In this document: one piece after another, positions 34,471 to 43,105 of the stretch
How positions within the stretch are numbered: the stretch's first letter is position 1
How the letters are laid out: each line of letters begins with the position of its first letter
Assembly: GCF_043235035.1 (NCBI RefSeq)
Contig: NZ_JAZAQF010000029.1
Location: 1 to 64,000 of the forward strand
DNA: 64,000 nt
Origin: CACIAM-69d sp001698445
Lineage (GTDB): Bacteria > Cyanobacteriota > Cyanobacteriia > CACIAM-69d
Direction: 5' to 3'
Notes under the pieces: generated by a model
Told to the model about the DNA's origin: nothing
The model's input: only the letters and a program-made list of their open reading frames with translations
The model's database searches: none
Made by a program: the position numbers and the translations under genes

Positions 34471-35987
34471 GGGCTAGGAGATGTCGTCGTGTTCACGGCA
34501 GGACTCGGCACAGCAGAAGGGAGAGCAGCCGGCGTAGATGGGGCTGCATTTGGTGCTTGTAACTTGTTCCGTTCCGCAGCATCATCCAGGCAAAGGGGTA
34601 ATTTTTGAATGATTTCTCGAGTAGTGCCGCGCATTACTGCACTCGTGTCAATGCAGGTGGCCACTCGCCCCTGGCCAACCTGGAAGAACCACTCATATTC
34701 TGAAAGGGTTTCCGGGCGAGATTTTTGAATGCAAATAGAATATTCTTGCTCGGCTTCTGAGTCCCGTTGCTTTTCACGATACATTTGTGCCAATAGGCAA
34801 TGGGAAAGACCTGTTCCTAGCTGTTGTTCAGGAAAGGATTCATCCTCTTTAATGGCACGTTTGAGAATAACTTCTGCACCAGTGTAATCCCGTTGCCACC
34901 ACCGCAGCCATCCTAAGTTGCGATAGATTTGATAGCGCTGGTTGGCAGATTCCGTGGTTGATAAACCTCGCTTTTCAATGCGGTGTAGCGCCAGTTTTAA
35001 AAGGGCTTCCACTTCAGAAGTGGGTTGATTTCGAAGTAACTTGTCCGGTCGATTGGTTTTCAGCAACAAAGAAAATTGCACCCGTGCCAGACGACTGAGG
35101 GCGATCGGGTCGCCCTGATCAGCCACTTGCCGATAGGAATCTCCAGCTTCTTTGAGTTGCCCCAGGGATTCATAGACCAATCCCAACCCCAATGAGGCTT
35201 CATCATTGTTGGGCATCAGGGAAAGCGTTTTTTGATAATTCACACGGGCCTCGTCTAGCTCGCCCTGTTGATAGTGTTGATTGGCCGCGTAGTTAAACCA
35301 CCGGGGCAAACCATCTTGGGCGGCCCACATGGATAAAGCCCCAAGGGTGATGGAAAAGGCGGCGATCGCCTCGCTATACCACTTACCGGGAATCGAAAAC
35401 TTCGCGCAAAACTGTTTTAGGGCCTTGGTTCCTTCGGGGGTGAGCACGCCGCGCCCCAATACGGCCAGCCCGGTCACTTGGCCAGCGCTGGCGAGGGCTT
35501 CTCCTAAGCCAAATCCCCCGATCGAAAAAACCGGCAGGATGGTACTTGCGGCACTGGCAGTGGCCAAGAGGGACACAACGGACACCCCCCGCCAGAAAAT
35601 TTCCCGTCGTCGGGTTGCAATTTGGGGTTTGGAGCCTTCGGCTTCGGGAAACCACCACCAGGCGTTAGGGCCGGGATCGAAGGTATCTCGCCAACGGGGC
35701 AAGGCTGCAATGGCCAGAAATTTTGAGTCTAGGGTTGCCAGGCGACGATCGAGCGCGTCGATTTCTGAAACGGTGGCGGCTTCCAGTTGCTGATGCTTTG
35801 CCAAGTCCTTGAGGATGGCTTGCAAGGTATCTCGATCGCACAGAATGTCGAGTGCTAATTCATCACGAACCGTTGGATCAAGGTCTTTTTGAGCAAATCG
35901 CTCAAGCTGTTCGGTCAGATGCGCAACTCGCTCCTGAAACGTCGGAGCATCCGAAACTGAAGCAAAGCTCAACTCACTTCTCCCCAA
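34467..35987 (-). CDS. TPR-repeat membrane protein
   Basis: 506 residues. The N-terminal 120 are helical and charged (TEQLERFAQKDLDPTVRDEL). Three hydrophobic segments follow (GVSVVSLLATASAASTILPV, the region near SIGGFGLGEALASAGQVTG, and AIAAFSITLGALSMWAA). TPR units cover about 225-440: AANQHYQQGELDEARVNYQK, LGLVYESLGQLKEAGDSYRQ, LGWLRWWQRDYTGAEVILKR and LAQMYREKQRDSEAEQEYS. The C-terminus is Ala/Pro/Ser-rich. It is probably a scaffold at the membrane; its partners are unknown. The start codon is uncertain (a TTG at 35987). A strong 19-bp hairpin lies about 90 bases upstream of that start. Confidence 0.75.
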   Translation of the reverse strand: MGRSELSFASVSDAPTFQERVAHLTEQLERFAQKDLDPTVRDELALDILCDRDTLQAILKDLAKHQQLEAATVSEIDALDRRLATLDSKFLAIAALPRWRDTFDPGPNAWWWFPEAEGSKPQIATRRREIFWRGVSVVSLLATASAASTILPVFSIGGFGLGEALASAGQVTGLAVLGRGVLTPEGTKALKQFCAKFSIPGKWYSEAIAAFSITLGALSMWAAQDGLPRWFNYAANQHYQQGELDEARVNYQKTLSLMPNNDEASLGLGLVYESLGQLKEAGDSYRQVADQGDPIALSRLARVQFSLLLKTNRPDKLLRNQPTSEVEALLKLALHRIEKRGLSTTESANQRYQIYRNLGWLRWWQRDYTGAEVILKRAIKEDESFPEQQLGTGLSHCLLAQMYREKQRDSEAEQEYSICIQKSRPETLSEYEWFFQVGQGRVATCIDTSAVMRGTTREIIQKLPLCLDDAAERNKLQAPNAAPSTPAALPSAVPSPAVNTTTSPSP

Positions 35988-36075
35988 AACGATGACAACC
36001 CCTGAGCAACGCTGTTAAGTCTGACTTCCTGGTTGATTCCCGATCGCGAGGAGCCAGATCAAAACCAGCTAGTTT

Positions 36076-36118
36076 TGCCCATATTTTGCACATTGCAGCA
36101 ATGTGCAAAATATGGGCA
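36076..36118. repeat. perfect 19-bp inverted repeat with 5-base loop
   Basis: Left arm 36076-36094 (TGCCCATATTTTGCACATT) and right arm 36100-36118 are exact complements around GCAGC. It lies 89 bases upstream of the TPR gene start, in a gap with no gene. No T-run follows on either side, so it is not a typical terminator. It could be an operator, a processed small RNA, or a transposon end. Confidence 0.85.
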
Positions 36119-36180
36119 TTGGCGCAAGTTAATTTAACTGAATTGGCTCGGTTAAGATGCGCCGATTCAAATGAACTGAT

Positions 36181-36207
36181 ACAGCCAATACAGCCAATAC
36201 AGCCGAT
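36181..36207. repeat. 9-bp tandem repeat, three copies
   Basis: ACAGCCAAT is repeated twice and followed by ACAGCCGAT (36181-36207), within the 512-base gap between the TPR and ChaN-like genes. The frame it creates repeats Ile-Gln-Pro and is not supported as a gene. Confidence 0.75.
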
Positions 36208-36499
36208 ACAAATGAATTGTGCTGGAGACAGCGATTCGAGGAAACCGCACAATGACGCTGGCACAACAAGTCTGAAAGGGCAAATTGATCACCAACAAGC
36301 ACCAACTGATCAGTTAGCTCTAGTGCAAATTGATCAGATCAGTAAGTTAGGCCTTGAATTAGGCTTTGGATTAGTCCTTAAATTTGAAATTCGGCACTAA
36401 ATTGGCCATGCCTAATAAGTTGCCGTCACGAGTTGGTCTTGTTTACTCATAACGCTAGCTCATAATATTACTAATCAATCCTTAGATTAATCAATAGTT

Positions 36500-37675
36500 T
36501 TACGGAGTTGATCGGTCACTGGGCCACCAGTAATGACTGATCGATCGCCCATCGCGGTAAACCTCAGGGGCTTCCAGGGGGCCCAGCAGAATCGATCGCT
36601 GCACCACATCGGGTTTGCGCCGTGCCAGGCGATCGGGCACGCCCCACCCATAGACCATGTGGCCACGACCCAAAATGGTCACCACCCGATCGCCCGGCCG
36701 TTGCAGCAAACGAGCAATGCCCGCCGCCATGGTTTCGTCCCAAGCGGCCTGAGCGGCCAAAAATCGGTTAAAGCGTTCCGCGCGATCGGCACTCGCAGAA
36801 CTTTGGGCGCTACTTTGGGCGCTGGCTCCGTGCTGTTGATGAATTTCGTCATAAATTTCTCGCAGCCAGGCCCGGTAACCCGCAGACCCCAGTTGCAATT
36901 CATTGGGCGGGGGCAACCATTGCCAAGCCTCAGCGGGGAGCGCATCCCAGCCCTGGCGACCAATTTGGCGAGTCACTTCCACGGGCAGGTTCAAGGCCAC
37001 GACGGCCACACCCCGATCGCGCGCCCACCGCAAAATCGGTGCAATAATTTCCCAGTCGAATCCCCAGCGTTGGTCAAATTCCGTGCGATCGCGCAGGGTG
37101 GCTTCGTCAATCCGCCCCGCCAAGTAATCATCCAAGGGCGACTGGAACGGCTGTTGAAACATTTCCAGCGCAATGACCAACCGGCCGGGCTGACCCTGGC
37201 GCGAAAAGTTTTCCACCTGTTGAAAAGTCCTGTGGATAACCTCCAATTTGATCGGCACATCGGCGGATCGGTCGTGAACTTCCCCCAGATAAATCACTTG
37301 CGATCCAGCTAGGTCGGCCCAGAACCGATCAAAAACCCCCGGATCACCCGGATTGGTGATGAGGTCTTGTGCCAGTTGTGGGTTAGGCGTGGCAGGAATG
37401 GCGATCGGGGCGCTGACCGGAGCACTCGCCAAAGCGCTGGTGTCAGTCACGGACGGCGACACTACCATCGGGGCTGACATCGGGGTTGACAGCGGGGCTG
37501 ATTCTGCCCAAACAGGAGCGGCCCAGCAGCAGGCGATCGCCCCAACAATCCCCAGCCATTGACCCAACTGAGGCAAAAACTGCCACCAAAGCCGCTGATT
37601 TTGGAAATTTGAGCTATCCCTTGTCAGTTGCATTTCACTGGGCTTCCTGGGACTGCTAGCAACCGCAACGGGCAT
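36500..37675 (-). CDS. ChaN-like haem/iron-regulated lipoprotein family protein
   Basis: 391 residues. The N-terminal segment (LGIVGAIACCWAAPVWAES) is a signal peptide. After a Ser/Thr/Pro/Ala-rich linker (about 60-105) comes a ChaN/Tiki-type domain: VIYLGEVHDRSADV, LVIALEMFQQPFQSPLDDYL, GVAVVALNLPVEVTRQI, RVVTILGRGHMVYGWGVPDRL. Family members bind haem or act as metal-dependent hydrolases in the envelope; which applies here is not settled. The Glu/His pairs of the core (GEVHD, EMFQ, RGHM) are kept. ATG at 37675; an in-frame TTG lies three codons further up. It is separated from dnaN by 140 bases. Confidence 0.85.
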   Translation of the reverse strand: MPVAVASSPRKPSEMQLTRDSSNFQNQRLWWQFLPQLGQWLGIVGAIACCWAAPVWAESAPLSTPMSAPMVVSPSVTDTSALASAPVSAPIAIPATPNPQLAQDLITNPGDPGVFDRFWADLAGSQVIYLGEVHDRSADVPIKLEVIHRTFQQVENFSRQGQPGRLVIALEMFQQPFQSPLDDYLAGRIDEATLRDRTEFDQRWGFDWEIIAPILRWARDRGVAVVALNLPVEVTRQIGRQGWDALPAEAWQWLPPPNELQLGSAGYRAWLREIYDEIHQQHGASAQSSAQSSASADRAERFNRFLAAQAAWDETMAAGIARLLQRPGDRVVTILGRGHMVYGWGVPDRLARRKPDVVQRSILLGPLEAPEVYRDGRSISHYWWPSDRSTP

Positions 37676-37815
37676 GATCTTCAATATTCAGCCCACGCTA
37701 GGAAATTCCAAAGCAAGGATAAATTTCAAAGCAAGGGTAAAAGAAAGGGCAACTGAACTAGCGATTAACTAACACCAACAACACCAAGCGATTAACGCCT
37801 GCGGCCAACCTGAAC

Positions 37816-38964
37816 CTAGCTCCGCACCTGCACCGGCATCACCAAATGGGTTGCCTTTGCGCCACCCAAGGGCGTGATCACCACCGGGCTGGTGGGCGTG
37901 TTCATTTGAAGCTGAATCTCTGTCGTGGTCAGGTTTTTCAGCGATTCCATCAAGTACTTGACGTTGAAGGCGATGTCGATGTCCTCGCCGGAAATTTGGG
38001 CCGATTCGATCGTTTCGCGACCGCTGCCCGCATCTTGCGCATCGGCTGAAATGCCTAGGCTTTGGTTCGTTGCGTCGATCGAGAACTTGACGATGTGGTT
38101 GCTCTTTTGGTCAGCAATCACCGAGATTCGATCGAGCGCCCCCAGCAACAGCTTCCGCTCCACGGTCACCTGGCGATCGAACTGACGGGGAATGAGCTGG
38201 TTATAAGCCGGGTACTGCCCTTCCAAGGTGCGGCTGGTGAGGTAATAATCTCCCCACTGCAAGGCCAACTGCCCCCGATCACAGTACAGGGCCACCGGTT
38301 CGCTCGACTGCTGCGCCGCCAAAATCCGCTCCAGCTCCCGCAGCGTCCGGCCCGGAACCGTCACCGCAAAGGGTTCCACCGTGCCCGTTTCCGTCTCCTC
38401 GTCCTCCACCATTGCCGCTCGCACCACCGCTAGCCGGTGGCCATCGGTCGCCGCAAACTCCAGGGAATCAGTCTCCACCGACAGGTGAACCCCGGTCAAA
38501 ATCTGCTTCGTTTCGTCGTTGCTGGCGGCGAACAGGGAACCGCGCATCCCCTCCAACAGCGCCGCCACCGGCAGGTAAACCGCTTCGCCCGTTTCCACCA
38601 CCGGCAGGGTTGTAAATTCCTCAGCGCTCATGCCCTGAATCTGGTAGCGGCTGGACTGAGCGGAAATCGCCGCTGAGCAGTCCTCATTCGCATCCAGCGA
38701 CACCGTGCCGGTGGGCAGCTTGCCCACAATGTCCGCGAAAAGCTTGGCCGGCAACGTGATTTCCCCAGAATCCTCCACTTCCGCCGGGAAGCTGGTCTGG
38801 ATGCCCAAGCTGAGGTCAAAGGCGGTCAAACTCACGCGCTGAGTGCCCGCATCACAGGTCAGCAGCACATTGCCCAAAACCGGGTGCGTCGGCCGTGACG
38901 GGACGGCACGGCTGACCAGGGACAGGTTGGCACTCAGGTCGCTTTGGGCGCAAAGCAGCTTCAT
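37816..38964 (-). CDS. dnaN: DNA polymerase III subunit beta (sliding clamp)
   Basis: 382 residues, the usual length. The three-domain ring clamp holds the replicase on DNA. Family blocks are MKLLCAQSDLSANLSLVSRA at the start, PVLGNVLL, FAATDGHRLAVVRA (about 165-180), VPGRTLRELERIL, and the C-terminal LGGAKATHLVMPVQVRS with the H-L-x-M-P-V motif of the peptide-binding pocket. The frame is open 61 codons upstream, but ATG at 38964 begins the conserved sequence. The origin (39472-39803) lies about 510 bases upstream, the standard dnaN-oriC arrangement in cyanobacteria. A DnaA box 32 bases upstream of the start may allow control by DnaA. Confidence 0.97.
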   Translation of the reverse strand: MKLLCAQSDLSANLSLVSRAVPSRPTHPVLGNVLLTCDAGTQRVSLTAFDLSLGIQTSFPAEVEDSGEITLPAKLFADIVGKLPTGTVSLDANEDCSAAISAQSSRYQIQGMSAEEFTTLPVVETGEAVYLPVAALLEGMRGSLFAASNDETKQILTGVHLSVETDSLEFAATDGHRLAVVRAAMVEDEETETGTVEPFAVTVPGRTLRELERILAAQQSSEPVALYCDRGQLALQWGDYYLTSRTLEGQYPAYNQLIPRQFDRQVTVERKLLLGALDRISVIADQKSNHIVKFSIDATNQSLGISADAQDAGSGRETIESAQISGEDIDIAFNVKYLMESLKNLTTTEIQLQMNTPTSPVVITPLGGAKATHLVMPVQVRS

Positions 38965-38995
38965 GGCTTCTGGGGCTTGGGTTTCGGGGCTGTTC

Positions 38996-39004
38996 TGTGG
39001 AAAA
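38996..39004 (-). promoter_or_regulatory. isolated DnaA box upstream of dnaN
   Basis: TGTGGAAAA (TTTTCCACA on the dnaN strand) lies 32 bases before the dnaN ATG, more than 500 bases from the main box cluster. It may let DnaA regulate dnaN. Confidence 0.6.
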
Positions 39005-39471
39005 CGGCGACCGCCGCCGGGGGAAATTTGGCCCCGATGAGCAGCCCTGAGTTTAACCCAAAATCGCCGTTTTGGCCATCGGGAGCAACCCGTGACTTTG
39101 CGGCCCGATCGCCCGCTGGAAAGTCGAAGCGCGATCGCAACAATCAAAGCCTGGCTTGGGTTTTAGCCGTTTTCAAAGGGTTCGATCGCCCTCAAGCTTG
39201 CCGATCGGCTCGGCCCCAAGCGCAGCGAACTTTGAACGCTCAGATCCTGATTCTGTCTGGGTTTTAGCCGTTTTCGGATCCGTCAACCGCTGGGTTTCAA
39301 ACTCAGCCCAGCTCGAACCCTGTCGTCTCCAGCCCCTAGCGGCCACTGCCTCACCGGTCGGTTGCGATTCCGGCTCGATCGACTAGGCTAAAAACTGGAT
39401 CCTGAGTTCGAGAGAAACAGACCGTCTCCCCGAAGAATTTTGGCCGTTTCCAAGAAAATTTTTGGGCTGGA

Positions 39472-39803
39472 CTATCTATTTCTTCTTCTCCTTCTTATTT
39501 TTTAAATAGATAGTAGTAGTAGGGCCCTGTGGAAATGTGGAAAACTCAAAAAAATCCTTATTCCATAAACCTTTCAGCGATCACACCCTGTGGAAAACCC
39601 TGTGGAAAAAGGGGGGGTGTTTTTCCACAGGGTATTTATACCTAGTCAAGTTTTCCACAGACACTTTTTTTTTTCCACAGAAAGAGGGGTATTTTTCCAC
39701 AGGTTTTCCACAGAATAGGGGTACTTTTCCACAGGTTTTCCACAGGTTTTGCCCCGATCGGGCAGTTTTCCACAAGGGGGTCAGGTAATCACCCCTTACC
39801 TGA
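39472..39803. other. oriC: chromosomal replication origin oriC
   Basis: Twelve DnaA boxes of the cyanobacterial type TTTTCCACA lie at 39528-39774, eleven exact and one with a last-base change (39528). The four leftmost read TGTGGAAAA and the eight to the right read TTTTCCACA. Next to the leftmost box, GGGCCC (39522-39527) is followed outward by TAGATAGTAGTAGTAG (39507-39522), which read 3' to 5' is the GAT-type DnaA-trio. Beyond it a pyrimidine/AT tract (39482-39503), bracketed by CTATCTATTT and AAATAGATAG, would be the unwinding element. An 8-bp hairpin TCAGGTAA/TTACCTGA (39781-39803) closes the right side. The rest of 38965-40223 holds no supported gene. Confidence 0.93.
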
Positions 39804-40223
39804 TAAAGCACAATTTGTTATATAGTTGAAGGTTTTGAATTTTGCAATTTGCCCACAATTGATGGGCAGCTTAAATTTGGTTTTGAATAGTTGATCCAAA
39901 ATCTATCAGAGCATATTTTGAATATAGTACATTAATTAACTGCGAAAGTTGCCCGATCGGGAAATGGGTCGATCGGGAAATGGGTCGAATCGAAATTCAT
40001 CAAAAAATCTTGGAGGCGATCACGGTTGGGGTGATCGATTCGTGATCAATCCGTTCATTAACCCGCTGACCAACTGGTCAACCCAATACACCTGGAATGC
40101 ACCTGGATCGACCCCGACAACACCGCCCATCCCATCAAGACACTGTGACAGTTGCCCAGCGCGATCGCCCTCGGCCCCAAGGGATTTAAGTGATTTAAGC
40201 GTGATCCTGAGGTCGTGCTTCTG

Positions 40224-41558
40224 TTAATGAGCCGTGGGCGGCTCTGAAGCGCTGGGAGCCGTGCTGGGTTTGGAAACCAGGATTTTATCAACCCGGTTGC
40301 CATCCATATCCACCACCTCAAACCGGAAGCCATTCCAGTGAAATGTGTCCGTGGCCTTGGGAATGTGGCCCAACGAAGCAATCACGAAGCCCGCCACGGT
40401 TTGGTAGCGTCCTTCCCGCTCACCAGGCAGTTCAGCCATATCCAATTCATCGCGCATCCGCTCGATCGCCAACATCCCATCCACCAGCCAGGAACCATCC
40501 TCCCGCTGCACCACCTTGGGCGTGTCTTCCTCATCCACATCGGTTAGGTCGCCCACGATCGCTTCGAGCATGTCGTTGATCGTCACCAGCCCTTGCACCA
40601 CGCCGTACTCATCCACCACCAAGGCAATATGCAGACCCGTTTCGCGGAACATCTCCAAAATTCGCAACGTGCCCGTGGTTTCTGGCACAATCAACGGCTG
40701 ACGCAGGCAATCCGTTAAATTCAGGGTCTGATTCATCAGGGTTTGGGCCAACAGGTCGTTCACCTGAATGAACCCAACGACCTCATCCAAACTGTCGCGA
40801 CAAACGGGGAAGCGTTGGTGGTGGCTGTTGATGATTTGCTCGATCGTCTCGTGCAAAGGCGCATCCAAATCCAGCCACACCACCTCTCGGCGGGAAGTCA
40901 TCACGGAGCTGACGGGGCGATCGCCCAGAGACAACACCCGCTCTACAATTTCCTGCTCGGCTTCTTCGACCGTGCCCGCTTCCGTGCCCTGTTGCAACAG
41001 CAGCTTAATTTCTTCTTCCGTCACCTGCGGCTCGCTGGAAACCGTGGTTCCGAGCGATCGCACAATTAGATCCGTGGAATGGCTCAACAAATAGACCACC
41101 GGAGCCGTAATCCGCGACAGCCACCGCATCGGTAGCGCCACATTGGCCGCAATCTGTTCCGGATTGCCCAGGGCCAGCCGCTTGGGAACCAGCTCGCCCA
41201 CCACCAACGAAAGATAAGTAATGCCCGCCACGGTGATCACCACCGACAGGGCCCCGCTCATGGGAGCGAGGGGTGGCACGGCTTCCAGGATTGGCCGCAA
41301 CTCCGCCGACAAAGAAGCACCCCCAAAAGTCCCCGTGAGGATGCCGATCAGGGTGATGCCAATCTGGATGGTGGATAAAAACTGGTTGGGCGATTCTGCC
41401 AGGGCCAGGGCTGCGCGAGCCGCTCGATCGCCCCGTTCCGCTCGGTTTTGCAGGCGCGTCTTGCGGGACGAGACGATCGCCATTTCCGACATTGAAAAAA
41501 TCCCGTTCGCAACCGTCAAGGCCGCAACGATCGCCAGTTCGGTAAGGGCAGAACTCAT
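40224..41558 (-). CDS. CNNM/HlyC-CorC family protein (DUF21, CBS pair, CorC_HlyC domain)
   Basis: 444 residues from the ATG at 41558. The DUF21 membrane domain (about 1-190) has helices such as LSVVITVAGITYLSLVVGEL and the family block NGIFSMSEMAIVSSRKTRL. Two CBS motifs follow (RPVSSVMTSRREVVWLDLD and CLRQPLIVPETTGTLRIL, then VVDEYGVVQGLVTINDMLE). The C-terminal CorC_HlyC domain (GSWLVDGMLAIERM, GRYQTVAGFVIASLGHIP, RFEVVDMDGNRVDKI) completes it. Family members are linked to Mg2+ or Co2+ homeostasis; older 'hemolysin' names are misleading. It is the first gene on the far side of the origin from dnaN. Confidence 0.92.
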   Translation of the reverse strand: MSSALTELAIVAALTVANGIFSMSEMAIVSSRKTRLQNRAERGDRAARAALALAESPNQFLSTIQIGITLIGILTGTFGGASLSAELRPILEAVPPLAPMSGALSVVITVAGITYLSLVVGELVPKRLALGNPEQIAANVALPMRWLSRITAPVVYLLSHSTDLIVRSLGTTVSSEPQVTEEEIKLLLQQGTEAGTVEEAEQEIVERVLSLGDRPVSSVMTSRREVVWLDLDAPLHETIEQIINSHHQRFPVCRDSLDEVVGFIQVNDLLAQTLMNQTLNLTDCLRQPLIVPETTGTLRILEMFRETGLHIALVVDEYGVVQGLVTINDMLEAIVGDLTDVDEEDTPKVVQREDGSWLVDGMLAIERMRDELDMAELPGEREGRYQTVAGFVIASLGHIPKATDTFHWNGFRFEVVDMDGNRVDKILVSKPSTAPSASEPPTAH

Positions 41559-41773
41559 ACGGGACGAGACAACAACATCGGTGATGGCTTGCCGGCCGGG
41601 CAAGAAGCGGGCGATCGCCCAGAGGGGGCAAATTTACACCGTAATCCTACTACTTCTTATCCCGTCTTGCCCCGATGTGGCTTCGGCGTTGCCGCCGGCC
41701 TGGGGGCGATCGCGGCGGCTCGGGCTTGCATGGGTTCAGTTGCGATCAACCCAACTCGAACCTAGGCGATCGG

Positions 41774-42343
41774 TTATTGATCCGATTCTTCATCAAAAAC
41801 CGGTGGCCATAGCTCGGCGATCGGGAGTTCCCAACCGGGCAACAGGTCTGGCAATTGCATCACGTCCCCATTGCCCAAAACTTGGCTGAAACCATCGGGC
41901 CGATAGAGTTCCACGATTTCCCGATCAGGGTCCACCAGCAGGGCCACCTCAGCGCCCTGCTCTAAATACATGGTGAGTTTTTCGCGCAACTTCACCACCC
42001 GATCGCTATGGGATTTAATTTCCACCACCAAGTTGGGCACAACCTCCGCAAAATATCGAACACTGCGGGGCATTCTGACCCGAGAAACATAGGACACATC
42101 TGGAGCGGTCAGGTCACTATTCGGCAAAATAAAGCCACCGCTAGAGTCAAATACCATTCCGAGCCGACGCGGATTAATCCAAACTTGCAGGAAATAGCAG
42201 AATCGTGCCCCAATCAGGCTAGAAACGATATCTGAAGGGCCCATGACAAGCACTGCTCCGTCTCGTAATTCCACCTGACAGGCTTGGCCGCGATCGACCA
42301 TATAAGCCTGGATCGATTGCAAATCCGCGATCGTCATGGCCAT
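41774..42343 (-). CDS. Uma2 family PD-(D/E)XK nuclease-like protein (second copy)
   Basis: 189 residues. The core matches the other Uma2 gene at 19.4 kb: FDSSGGFILPNSDLTAPDVSYVS with the catalytic Asp, PNLVVEIKSHSDRV with ExK, and ALLVDPDREIVELYRPDG. Both copies lie beside repeats or mobile remnants, and here the RAYT repeats begin about 180 bases upstream. The role of the family is unsettled. ATG at 42343 is preferred; an alternative ATG lies at 42337. Confidence 0.88.
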   Translation of the reverse strand: MAMTIADLQSIQAYMVDRGQACQVELRDGAVLVMGPSDIVSSLIGARFCYFLQVWINPRRLGMVFDSSGGFILPNSDLTAPDVSYVSRVRMPRSVRYFAEVVPNLVVEIKSHSDRVVKLREKLTMYLEQGAEVALLVDPDREIVELYRPDGFSQVLGNGDVMQLPDLLPGWELPIAELWPPVFDEESDQ

Positions 42344-42521
42344 GGGCACAGTCTCCGGGAAAACGCTTGAGGCTCGGGGCTTGATTTGATTGTAAGCATT
42401 CGATCACGGGGCGATCGCCCCTCGCCGATCGCTCAAACGAGCGATAACCGACGATTGAGCACGGCCCAACCGATCGGGGGTTGTCGTTGCTTCGCGATGG
42501 GTGGCGGTAAATCGACAAACC

Positions 42522-42653
42522 GTAGGGTGAGTGGGAGAACGCTTTCGGGGTGATGATTTGGCTGGTTTGTCTCCCACGCACCGGTCGATCGCCTCTCGGG
42601 ATCACGAGTCGGTTTTCTTGCGGCAATGGCAGCGGTGCGTAGGGCACAAACCC
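42522..42653. repeat. RAYT-associated long repeat, copy A
   Basis: About 132 bases, starting GTAGGGTGAGTGGGAGAAC and ending GTGCGTAGGGCACAAACCC. An internal GTGGGAG pairs with CTCCCAC about 35 bases on, giving a REP-like hairpin. It is nearly identical to copy B at 42974-43104. Confidence 0.9.
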
Positions 42654-42832
42654 TGACTGGCCGGGCGATCGTAGCGATCGATTGCCGGTTGCCGCCGGCC
42701 CATCAACCGATTTGGCAGGTCAGTTTCAGTCCCGATCGGGACTATGCGATCGCCTCAGCGGTGTTGCTCTGTTGGCCGGCCAATCCCGGTTGATGATGCC
42801 CACAAAACCCGCCGAAAATCCCACCAACTCCC

Positions 42833-42947
42833 GTAGGGGCGCATCGCCATGCGCCCTCCGATACGCCAGATCTGCAAGCGCAAACCGATTGGGAATTGGT
42901 GGCGATCGGTCAACCCTGGCGGAGGGCGTACGGCGGTACGCCCCTAC
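42833..42947. repeat. pair of inverted GTAGGGGCG/CGCCCCTAC repeats
   Basis: 42833-42860 and 42920-42947 are inverted copies: GTAGGGGCGcatcgccatg followed by CGCCCTCCG, against the reverse complement of the second. Each is itself close to palindromic. They belong to the family of 14152-14243 and lie between RAYT repeats A and B. Confidence 0.85.
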
Positions 42948-42973
42948 GAAAAACCCGTTAATTGTCGGGGGCG

Positions 42974-43104
42974 GTAGGGTGTGTGGGAGAACGTTTTCGG
43001 GGTGATGATTTGGCTGGTTTGACTCCCACGCACCGTCGATCGCCTCTCGGGATCACGAGGTCGTTTTTCTGCGTCAATGGCAGCGGTGCGTAGGGCACAA
43101 ACCC
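42974..43104. repeat. RAYT-associated long repeat, copy B
   Basis: Same sequence as copy A with a few changes and one-base indels. It ends one base before the RAYT open frame, so the transposase may be transcribed from the repeat or start inside its right edge. GTGTGTGGGAG pairs with CTCCCACGCAC across one G-T pair. Confidence 0.9.
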
Positions 43105-43105
43105 A

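Noticed and set aside
36086..36400. 104-codon frame with repeated Ile-Gln-Pro
   Set aside because: Product of the 9-bp tandem repeat and the hairpin arm.
39537..39811. Open frames across the DnaA boxes
   Set aside because: The sequence is an origin array; the frames arise from TTTTCCACA repeats.
42219..42647. 142-codon minus-strand frame overlapping Uma2 start and RAYT repeat A
   Set aside because: Runs through the repeat and overlaps a real gene; no family resemblance.
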